Assembly (NCBI GenBank): GCA_034437455.1
Contig: DAOTUB010000004.1
Span: forward strand, 1-5,693
DNA length: 5,693 bases
Reading direction: 5' to 3'
From: DAOTUB01 sp034437455
Lineage (GTDB): Bacteria > Chloroflexota > Anaerolineae > B4-G1
The position numbers and the translations under genes were made by a program. A model generated the notes under the pieces. That model did not search any database. It saw only the letters and a list, made by a program, of their open reading frames with translations, and had not been told where the DNA came from. This document shows, piece by piece, positions 1 through 5,693 of this stretch; the first letter of the stretch is position 1; the number at the start of each line of letters is the position of its first letter.

Positions 1-88
1 GAGGAGGATCGGTACATCATTCAGTTGCTGGAGGCAGGTAGCCCTTTGCACCTGCCTCCAGCAACTGAATGATGTACCGATCCTCCTC
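1..88. repeat. Perfect 39-base inverted repeat (terminal hairpin) at window edge, probable fold-back artefact
   Basis: Positions 1-39 are the exact reverse complement of 50-88, separated by a 10-base spacer (40-49). The right arm and spacer are ordinary receiver-domain coding sequence of the response regulator on the minus strand (residues HEEDRYIIQLLEAGAKG). The left arm is the same sequence in the opposite orientation. It adds an unrelated tail (PPATE and a stop) where the family normally has LLK. The arms match without a single mismatch and the repeat starts exactly at base 1. That pattern is typical of a chimeric fold-back read or amplification product at a contig end. The inner edges of the arms are GCAGGT and ACCTGC, a 6-base self-complementarity that could be native to the gene and could have primed the switch. 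A genuine genomic inversion is possible but less likely. Confidence 0.9.
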
Positions 89-346
89 GTGAGCGGTGAG
101 CGCCAGCACCCGGCATTCAGGGCGCTCGGCGACGATCTGGCGGGTGGCTTCCAGGCCGTTGAGCCGGGGCATCGCGATGTCCATCACGATCACGTGAGGC
201 AGGAGCTCTCGCGCCAGGCTCACTGCCTCCTCGCCGGTCCCGGCCTGCCCCACCACGCGCATGTCGGGCTGGTGATCCACGATCTCGGCTGTGGCCTCTC
301 GCACGACGGTGTGATCCTCTACCAACAAGACCGTGATGATGTCCAT
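17..346 (-). CDS. NarL/FixJ-family response regulator, receiver domain only; C-terminus broken by terminal inverted repeat
   Basis: This is a cytoplasmic two-component receiver domain. It would accept a phosphoryl group from a histidine kinase and switch an attached output domain. Visible landmarks are the acidic pair E10-D11, the phospho-acceptor D56 in VMDIAMPRLNG, the switch threonine T84 in LALTAHEED, and the GAKGYL segment at 99-104. Genuine sequence probably ends at about L104. The invariant lysine of beta-5 (usually GYLLK) is missing, replaced by PPATE and a stop that come from the fold-back arm at 1-39. Complete NarL-family members are about 200-230 residues with a C-terminal LuxR-type HTH, so roughly half the protein should lie beyond the edge. 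The start at 344-346 gives the normal N-terminus MDIITVLLVEDH, with AGAAGG upstream. The gene lies 83 bases after the kinase gene on the same strand. The receiver call is firm. The DNA-binding output is inferred from the family only. Confidence 0.9.
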   Translation of the reverse strand: MDIITVLLVEDHTVVREATAEIVDHQPDMRVVGQAGTGEEAVSLARELLPHVIVMDIAMPRLNGLEATRQIVAERPECRVLALTAHEEDRYIIQLLEAGAKGYLPPATE

Positions 347-354
347 CGCCTTTG

Positions 355-360
355 CCTTCT
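355..360 (-). promoter_or_regulatory. Probable weak Shine-Dalgarno site of the response regulator
   Basis: The minus strand reads AGAAGG, 8 bases before the ATG at 344-346. It is a partial match to the anti-SD complement at acceptable spacing. A second purine run, AAAGG at 349-353, is only 2 bases from the start and is too close to act. In the rest of the 83-base gap (347-429) I see no convincing -35/-10 pair and no GC-rich hairpin with a T-run. Co-transcription with the kinase gene is therefore the simplest reading. Confidence 0.4.
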
Positions 361-429
361 GACAGAGGGTCCCGGTGAACGACCAGAACCGTTATTTTCC
401 ATTCGTGGATTTGCTCCTTCGCCTCGGCT

Positions 430-3400
430 TTACTCGGGATAAACTCGGGACAAGTTCGCCCACTCGCTCACGATTTCGCGGTGCACGGCCACGTTCTTCA
501 GGAACGAGCGTCGCATCTCCTCGTCGCCGATTTTAACAGCCTGCTCTTGCAGCAAGCAATGGGCTGTGCGCAGAATATCCTCAGCGCGAGAATTTTGATT
601 GGCGCGTAGGACGTGATAACACGTCACGTATACTCGGAAAGGTTCCTCTGTGCCAGCCAAGGTGTTTCCCTGATCCAGATGGTGCAGAATCTCCTCAACC
701 TGGGCTAGGGCTTGGGTCAACTCTCCTTTGGCCAGGGAGACCCGGGCTAGACCAGCCAGAGATTCCATAGCCAGGGCGTGCTGCCCCGATTCTTGCTGCA
801 AGGCCAGGGCTTGTCGGTATGATTCGGCAGCCTCTACTCGGCACCCCTGACGCATCAGTATGTGGCCCAGGGTGGTCAAGGCACGCCCCTGAAGATCACG
901 CTCGCCGATATCCTGTGTCACAAGTAACGCTTGCTGGCTGTACTCCCGCGCAGCTTCATCGTCACCCATTTGGTAAGAAAGCAGGCCTAGATAAACCATT
1001 TCAGTAATCTCCCCCCGCCGATAGCCCGTCTCGCGGCAGAGGCGCAGGGCTTGCTCTATATAGGTCGTCGCCCTGACATAGTCCCCTAGGCGCATGTAGA
1101 CAAGGCCAAGATTGCCAAACACATAACCCTCACTTGCCAGGTAGCCGATCTCGCGGAAGATGTGCAGTGACTGCTCAAAATAGTTCCTGGCCGCGGTATA
1201 ATCGCCCTCGCGCACCCAAATCTCTCCAATGTTGCTCAGCGCCAACCCCTCGCCATGCCGATGCCCAATCTCACGATAGATGGATAAGCCCTGCTCCCAC
1301 CAGGATTTGGCTTTTGCATAGTCATCCAAGTAGGCGAACAGGATACCGAGATTGTGCAAGCTGTCGGCTTCTACCCGACGCAACCCCGCTGCCTGGGATA
1401 AGATCAAAGCTTGCTCAAGTCGGATATGGGCTGCCTTGTACTTCCCCTGCTGCCAGAGGATTCGCCCCCACCACAGGCAACCTGATGCTTCCATACTCAC
1501 ATCTTGGACTGCCTGGGCCAGCTCAATGACTGTTTGAGCTAATTCAATGGCCGCCGAATAATCTCCGGTCACCTCGAGGTAGTAGGACCACCGTAGCGTC
1601 ACCTCGGCCCGCCGTCGGTCGTCGGCCAGCGCCTCGGCTACCTCTTGCAATGCCGCCAGGTCTTGATGCTGGGCCTCACGCGCCCCCTGTACATCGTACA
1701 CCCTCTCCCGTGCCAATAGGAGGGCGTAACGCTCAGTCAAGTTGTCCTCTGGTATCAGGTCGAGCGCGCGGTTGAAATAAACTACTGCCTCTGCGTTAGC
1801 AAACTGGGCCGCTGCCTGTTCTCCAGCCTGCGTCAGATAGGTTGCTGCTTGCTTGATCCGCCCCGCTTGCTCCAAATGGTCGGCGATCAGCCCCAAGTGC
1901 TCGTTTATTTCTTCGCTGCTGCGAGTCATCAACCAGGCTGCCACTCGACGATGACACTCCCGCCGCTCATCCTGGGGGATGCTCTCGTAGCTCATCTCCC
2001 GCGCCGTGGGATTGAGGAATAGATATTCTCGCTCCCCCACAAAGGAGGTCTCGTCTCGCGACGCCACTAACTCCTGCTCCAGCAACTCTCCCAACGCTGC
2101 CCGCACTTGCGCCCGCGCTACCTTTCCCACCTCTGCCACCACCTCTTCCCAAAACGCCAGCCCTACCACCGCCGCCCATTCCAATACCTGCCGTGCGCCC
2201 TCCGATAATTGGCTCAACCGCCGATTTATCACCTGCCGGATCGACTCCGGCAACTGCGCTTTCTGCAATGCTTCCCCATCCACCTGCCAGCCCTCTACGG
2301 TCCGTCGCAACACTTTCCCCTCTGCCGCCAACGAACGGATCAACTCCTGCACGAAAAAGGCATTCCCTCCCGTCGTCCGCTGTACCCGCTCTGACAACAG
2401 CGCTGGCAATTGCCCCAATCCCAGCATTGCGCGCACAAAGTCGGTGGTCATCTCCGGTGACAGTCGGTGTATCCGCACACGTTGCACTCGCTCGCCAGTC
2501 AGCGTCTCCAACAGATGCTCAGAATCCACTCCATCGTCACGATACGTGACGCACACCAGCAACCCCACTGCCCCGGGAACTCTTGCCAGGTAGCGCAATA
2601 GATCCAGCGTTGCCTCGTCCGCCCAGTGTGCGTTTTCGACCACGATCATTGTGGGCCGCAACTCTGCCGCGGCCCGCATCACCTTCACGATGGCGTCATT
2701 CAGTCGTAACTGTGCAGCATGCGGTTCCAGATCTGCGGGAGGGACCAAGCCCGCCATATAACCCCGATCCCACAACTGGGGCAGCAGCCCCGCCAGCACC
2801 GGCCCCACCTGTTGTATAGCCGTCTCGTCTGCGCTCTCCACGTACCGCACCAGCACCCGCAGCACCTCGCGCCAGGGTTGGTAGGCATCGCCTCCACGTT
2901 CCACGCACTGCCCCCACACCACCCGCGCCCCTGCCAACTCCGCCTGCACCTCCAACTCTGTCACCAGCCGCGTCTTGCCTACTCCACTCTCTCCACTGAT
3001 CAGCACCACTTTCCCCTTGTTCTCCTGCGCTTGCTCCCACGCCGTCTGGAGTGCATCAAGTTCCGCCTCGCGGCCCACAAAATGCGTCCGCAGCGCGTAG
3101 CTGGCCGCCGTCTCTCGCGTCTCCAGCTCGTACGCGCTCCCCGTGATCTCGTTCACTGCCTCGATCACCTCGTTCGCGCTGCCGTAGCGATCTCCAGGCG
3201 ACGTCGCCATCAACCGGGCGATCACTGTCCCTATTGCCTTTGGAATCTGATCTTGGCTCTCTAACGCTTCGTCCAGTGCAAATCGGATCAGTCGTTCTTT
3301 ACCCGTCCCTGGCATGAACATCGGCGGCTCTCCCACCAATAAAGCGTACCACGTTGCTCCCAGGCTGTACAGATCTGCTCGCCGATCAACGGGATAAGGT

Positions 3401-3957
3401 TGTCTCATCTCTGGAGATGTATATCCCAGTGTGTAATACCGTGCTCGATCCTTGGGCGACCTGACTTTATGCGCCACGCCAAAGTCCACCAGTTTGACCC
3501 GGTGACGCCCGTCACCGGTCATCAACACGTTCTGTGGTTTCAGGTCTCCGTGGATCACGCCCCGCGCATGGAGGTAGATCAGCGCCCGGCAAACCTGCAC
3601 CATCACCGGAATGGTTACCCCCGGCTCCAATGAACTCAGGCTAGGCTCCAGATTCCGACCCTTGACCCACTCCATCGTGAAGTACAATTCTCCCTCCACT
3701 GTGATGCCATAGTCATAGACCGAAACCAGGTTGGGATGGCTCAACTGGATCAACAACTGGAACTCGCGCTGGAAACGACCCACTTGCTCGCTCGCCTCTT
3801 CCGCCGCTTTTCCCAACCGCATCGTTTTGAGGACTATGATTTCACCATCTCTGGCCTCGTCAGAAACACGGTAAAGGATGCCCATCCCTCCAGAATCAAT
3901 CACGTCCAGAACCCGGTAACGGTTCTCGATCAATGCTCCCACATCGAATTTCGTCAT
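430..3957 (-). CDS. Ser/Thr protein kinase – STAND/AAA_16 ATPase – TPR fusion signalling protein (1175 aa)
   Basis: This is a large cytoplasmic signal-integration protein; no signal peptide or membrane segment is seen. Residues about 14-270 form a Hanks-type kinase: glycine loop SGGMGILY (22-29), ATP-binding K44 in IVLK, C-helix E65, catalytic HGDLKPQN (136-143), DFG 158-160, and SPE 181-183 in place of APE. Residues about 290-560 are a P-loop ATPase of the AAA_16/STAND kind: FVGREAEL (293-300), Walker A GESGVGKT (322-329), Walker-B region MIVVENAHWADE (437-448), and GNAFFVQEL in the lid. A helical or winged-helix linker follows to about 700. Then come TPRs in exact 40-residue steps from 787 to 1066 and a tail containing DEEMRRSFLKNV (1145-1156). 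The order kinase–ATPase–helical repeats resembles mycobacterial PknK and many Chloroflexota and cyanobacterial proteins, but identity with PknK is not claimed. No HTH, GAF or histidine-kinase domain is present. Substrate and ligand are unknown. Departures from consensus are the HGD motif, D21 for the first loop glycine, and N442 in Walker B. Confidence 0.93.
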   Translation of the reverse strand: MTKFDVGALIENRYRVLDVIDSGGMGILYRVSDEARDGEIIVLKTMRLGKAAEEASEQVGRFQREFQLLIQLSHPNLVSVYDYGITVEGELYFTMEWVKGRNLEPSLSSLEPGVTIPVMVQVCRALIYLHARGVIHGDLKPQNVLMTGDGRHRVKLVDFGVAHKVRSPKDRARYYTLGYTSPEMRQPYPVDRRADLYSLGATWYALLVGEPPMFMPGTGKERLIRFALDEALESQDQIPKAIGTVIARLMATSPGDRYGSANEVIEAVNEITGSAYELETRETAASYALRTHFVGREAELDALQTAWEQAQENKGKVVLISGESGVGKTRLVTELEVQAELAGARVVWGQCVERGGDAYQPWREVLRVLVRYVESADETAIQQVGPVLAGLLPQLWDRGYMAGLVPPADLEPHAAQLRLNDAIVKVMRAAAELRPTMIVVENAHWADEATLDLLRYLARVPGAVGLLVCVTYRDDGVDSEHLLETLTGERVQRVRIHRLSPEMTTDFVRAMLGLGQLPALLSERVQRTTGGNAFFVQELIRSLAAEGKVLRRTVEGWQVDGEALQKAQLPESIRQVINRRLSQLSEGARQVLEWAAVVGLAFWEEVVAEVGKVARAQVRAALGELLEQELVASRDETSFVGEREYLFLNPTAREMSYESIPQDERRECHRRVAAWLMTRSSEEINEHLGLIADHLEQAGRIKQAATYLTQAGEQAAAQFANAEAVVYFNRALDLIPEDNLTERYALLLARERVYDVQGAREAQHQDLAALQEVAEALADDRRRAEVTLRWSYYLEVTGDYSAAIELAQTVIELAQAVQDVSMEASGCLWWGRILWQQGKYKAAHIRLEQALILSQAAGLRRVEADSLHNLGILFAYLDDYAKAKSWWEQGLSIYREIGHRHGEGLALSNIGEIWVREGDYTAARNYFEQSLHIFREIGYLASEGYVFGNLGLVYMRLGDYVRATTYIEQALRLCRETGYRRGEITEMVYLGLLSYQMGDDEAAREYSQQALLVTQDIGERDLQGRALTTLGHILMRQGCRVEAAESYRQALALQQESGQHALAMESLAGLARVSLAKGELTQALAQVEEILHHLDQGNTLAGTEEPFRVYVTCYHVLRANQNSRAEDILRTAHCLLQEQAVKIGDEEMRRSFLKNVAVHREIVSEWANLSRVYPE
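760..1599 (-). repeat. Seven degenerate 120-base units encoding TPRs in exact 40-residue register
   Basis: These units lie inside the kinase–ATPase–TPR gene, residues 787-1066. They begin TLRWS, CLWWG, LHNLG, LSNIG, FGNLG, MVYLG and LTTLG, each exactly 40 residues apart with no indels. Each unit keeps a G/D-rich turn at positions 11-13 and an ALxL- or SLxI-type second helix. A common reading is LxNLGxxxxxxGDYxxAxxY followed by EQALxxxREIG. The 40-residue period, rather than the basic 34, matches the MalT/LGN-like TPR_12 class that forms ligand- or peptide-binding superhelices. A weaker eighth unit begins at LAGLA (residue 1067), and a less regular one precedes the array near residue 700. Divergence between units suggests old duplication held by selection on the protein rather than recent DNA amplification. 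Confidence 0.85.
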
Positions 3958-3962
3958 GGTAT

Positions 3963-3968
3963 ACCTCC
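3963..3968 (-). promoter_or_regulatory. Strong Shine-Dalgarno site fixing the kinase start
   Basis: The minus strand reads GGAGGT, 5 bases (ATACC) before the ATG at 3955-3957. It is a near-perfect anti-SD match. It confirms this ATG, which begins MTKFDVGALIENRY just before the kinase fold. It lies in the 33-base gap (3958-3990) after the stop of the upstream gene. That gap is too short for a separate promoter plus terminator, so a shared transcript with independent translation initiation is likely. Confidence 0.85.
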
Positions 3969-3990
3969 AAATTGATTCCGATCTGTTCTT

Positions 3991-5693
3991 TCACCGCCGG
4001 TCGTGCCCCATCCGAGAGAGCGCGGTCTTCATCTCCGCCTGGAAGGCGCGGTGACGGGGGAAACGACCGCGCACGTCGTCCACCAGCGCGTCGGCGGCTG
4101 TTTGATCCTCCCGCAGTCGCAGCACCTCAGCGCAGGCCACGGTCAGCACAGCGGCCTTGTTGTAGCTGCGACGGTACTGATTGCCCACGATAGCGTCCAC
4201 CCGCTGTTGCGTCACGTCCAGACACCAGGATAGAAACCGCTCCTGTTGGTCGGCGCTCAAGGCGGCTGTGGCGAATTGCTCCGCGTAGGCGTGCGCCAAT
4301 CGCTCGCGTGCAGGGTCTTTTTGCTCGTAATCCCAACTCCAGGCAGCGACGCTGGAGTGCACGTTCCACTGCCAGAGCTGCGCCAGGTTCGAGGGCATCG
4401 CTTCCAGGGTCCTGTCTGCAAGCAACACGAGGAAGGCCGCCAGGACCAGCCCTTGATGGCTTTCGCTGCTGCTCCAGCCCAGCACCTTCCCCTGGGCCGC
4501 GAGGTGATGCGCCGCGTCCCAGTCGTTGGCGAGCAGGCAGGCGTGGGCGAGAACGGAGGAACCGATCCACGCTGGACTTTCGAGGCCATCGCCGCCCCGC
4601 ATGATCATTTCATCTCGGTGGGCAGGTGGGTGAGCCAGGTAGTCTCGAATGTGCTCGATGGCCCGCTGCATCAGCGCCGTCTGCGCCGCCGCGTCCATGC
4701 GGATAAACGGCATCCGGGCGACATTCCACAGGTCGAGCAATCGCGTCAGGGTTGGCTTGGCGACGAACGCCTCCCAGCGCCCCAGGCGCAAAGCTCCCGC
4801 CTCGTTCAATCGGGCAGCGGCGGCGCACAGGTGATCGGCGATGGCGGCGCGGATGGGGAGTCGAGCCGGCAGCACTTGCAGGGCCTCCTGGGCCGCCGCC
4901 AGCACCTCCCGATGCTTGCCCGCCTCCTCCAGCGCCGTGAACCAGTCCAGGTAGGCGCGAGGGCGCGTCTGTCCCTCGGCCCGCGCCAGCGCCTCCAAGC
5001 CCGGTGTGCCCTGGGCAAGCCGCACCGCCTCCCGCAGCCAGGCGTCGGCGTCGCTGCCGCTCGGCGCGCTTTGCACGCGCAGGAAGGCGATCCAGTCCGC
5101 CAGGAACTGCTCCCGGTCGGGCAGTGGGCGGGGGGAAATCTGGATCAGATCGTCCAGCATCGGGCGCGGGCGGAACAGCCGCGCTGTTGCTTGCCGCATC
5201 TGCTCACATAACGCTTGGGGGCGACGTGCAGGGGGTTCGGTCTCATAGACCGCGCGCAGGTAGCGGGCGACCGTCTCGTCAGCGTCCACGCCGGTCAGGT
5301 CGGAGACACTCACGCCGCGCCCATAGTCGTCCTCGATTCTCAGTAGCTCGAACAGCCTCTGGTACGCAGCGCGGGCCAGGGAAATCTCGTCATAGTCAAA
5401 GGCCGCTTCCGCCCGGTCGAACAGCTCGACGAACGGCTCCACGAATTCTTCGTAGGGTCCCAGGCTGTCTTCCTCGTCGTAGTACTCGCCCCACTCATAT
5501 CGCTCTTCCCAGGCGTCGGCGGATTGCATCGCGTCATCGAGTTCCCGGGCCAGATCATCAATATCAGCCAGCAAATCCTCCTGCTGGATCACCTGGGAAG
5601 CGGTTGTTGCCTTCTCGACCGGCTCGAGTTTGGACAGAAAGGCCCGCCGCCCGGACGGTGACGTAGCCTGGGCCATCGCCCGCAGGATGGCGC
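3991..5693 (-). CDS. SWIM zinc-finger family-like protein, C-terminal region (5' partial)
   Basis: A soluble, mostly alpha-helical protein, of which about 566 residues are visible. The frame stays open through the right edge (AILRA precedes the first Met at 5674-5676), and that Met has no Shine-Dalgarno site. The true start is therefore probably outside the window. Counting from that Met, a strongly acidic, aromatic stretch at about 57-80 (WEERYEWGEYYDEED) leads into FVELFDRAEAAFDYDEISLA and LLRIEDDYGRGVSVSDLTGVD. TPR-like helical pairs follow (PRAYLDWFTALEEAGKHREV), then GWSSSESHQGLVLAAFL, and a C-terminal YNKAAVLTVACAEVLRL plus RFPRHRAFQAEMK. From memory these blocks resemble the long C-terminal region of bacterial SWIM zinc-finger proteins (COG4715-like), whose CxCx(n)CxH finger sits near the N-terminus. 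No such finger is present here, so the assignment rests on this resemblance alone. The molecular role of these proteins is not established; the SWIM domain is thought to bind DNA or protein. The stop is 33 bases before the kinase gene. If the SWIM match fails, call it a hypothetical helical-repeat protein. Confidence 0.6.
   Translation of the reverse strand, partial: AILRAMAQATSPSGRRAFLSKLEPVEKATTASQVIQQEDLLADIDDLARELDDAMQSADAWEERYEWGEYYDEEDSLGPYEEFVEPFVELFDRAEAAFDYDEISLARAAYQRLFELLRIEDDYGRGVSVSDLTGVDADETVARYLRAVYETEPPARRPQALCEQMRQATARLFRPRPMLDDLIQISPRPLPDREQFLADWIAFLRVQSAPSGSDADAWLREAVRLAQGTPGLEALARAEGQTRPRAYLDWFTALEEAGKHREVLAAAQEALQVLPARLPIRAAIADHLCAAAARLNEAGALRLGRWEAFVAKPTLTRLLDLWNVARMPFIRMDAAAQTALMQRAIEHIRDYLAHPPAHRDEMIMRGGDGLESPAWIGSSVLAHACLLANDWDAAHHLAAQGKVLGWSSSESHQGLVLAAFLVLLADRTLEAMPSNLAQLWQWNVHSSVAAWSWDYEQKDPARERLAHAYAEQFATAALSADQQERFLSWCLDVTQQRVDAIVGNQYRRSYNKAAVLTVACAEVLRLREDQTAADALVDDVRGRFPRHRAFQAEMKTALSRMGHDRR

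Noticed and set aside
1..88. Hairpin as an intrinsic terminator, riboswitch or mobile-element end
   Set aside because: It has no T-run, the arms are ordinary conserved coding sequence, and no transposase or target duplication is present. A fold-back artefact explains all of it.
347..429. Possible promoter or leader hairpin (TTCTGGTC…GACC…CAGAA on the minus strand)
   Set aside because: The stem is only 4-5 pairs with a bulge, and there is no clear -35/-10 pair. It is not distinguishable from chance in 83 bases.
89..442. Plus-strand open frame of 117 codons over the response regulator
   Set aside because: It is antisense to a clear receiver domain, with no domain signature or convincing ribosome binding site.
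760..1599. Phased 120-base similarity as a DNA-level tandem repeat or recombination hotspot
   Set aside because: Units are clearly diverged at the nucleotide level, and the periodicity is explained by the TPR protein repeat.
2006..2593. Plus-strand open frame of 195 codons inside the ATPase region
   Set aside because: The translation is S/T/R/N-rich without family motifs and lies opposite a well-supported ATPase domain.
4246..5211. Long open frame of 321 codons on the plus strand
   Set aside because: It is fully antisense to the SWIM-like gene in GC-rich sequence, with low-complexity R/G/Q/P-rich translation and no recognisable domain. It is a shadow of the real gene.

Overview
The window reads as a fragment of a moderately GC-rich bacterial genome, most likely from the Chloroflexota (Anaerolineae-like). 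That placement is an inference. It rests on the gene style: a very large Ser/Thr kinase–ATPase–TPR fusion, a NarL-type response regulator and a SWIM-family-like helical protein. No marker gene is present to confirm it. All three genes lie on the minus strand, so transcription runs from the right end of the window to the left.

Layout, in transcription order. (1) 3991-5693: the C-terminal part of a helical-repeat protein resembling the C-terminal region of bacterial SWIM zinc-finger proteins. The frame is open through the right edge, so its true start and any SWIM finger lie outside. (2) 430-3957: a complete 1175-residue protein with an N-terminal eukaryotic-like Ser/Thr kinase, a STAND/AAA_16-type P-loop ATPase, and a C-terminal array of TPRs in an exact 40-residue register. 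It starts 33 bases after gene 1 ends and has a strong Shine-Dalgarno (SD) site. (3) 17-346: a NarL/FixJ-family receiver domain, 83 bases downstream of the kinase. It breaks off just before the conserved beta-5 lysine, because the left end of the window is a perfect 39-base inverted repeat that folds the gene back on itself.

Working model (inference): the three genes are probably co-transcribed. The kinase–ATPase–TPR protein would be a cytoplasmic signal integrator. Its TPRs and ATPase would sense a ligand or partner, and its kinase domain would give the output. The adjacent response regulator would be a transcriptional output once its missing LuxR-type DNA-binding half is restored. No histidine kinase is visible.

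The most important caution is the terminal hairpin at 1-88. It looks like a fold-back chimera at a contig end rather than biology, so the apparent stop of the response regulator should not be trusted. The rest of the window is densely coding, with no RNA genes, CRISPR arrays or insertion sequences. I do not see strong evidence for a wholly new system. The points worth checking are the non-canonical kinase and ATPase motifs and the kinase–regulator pairing.
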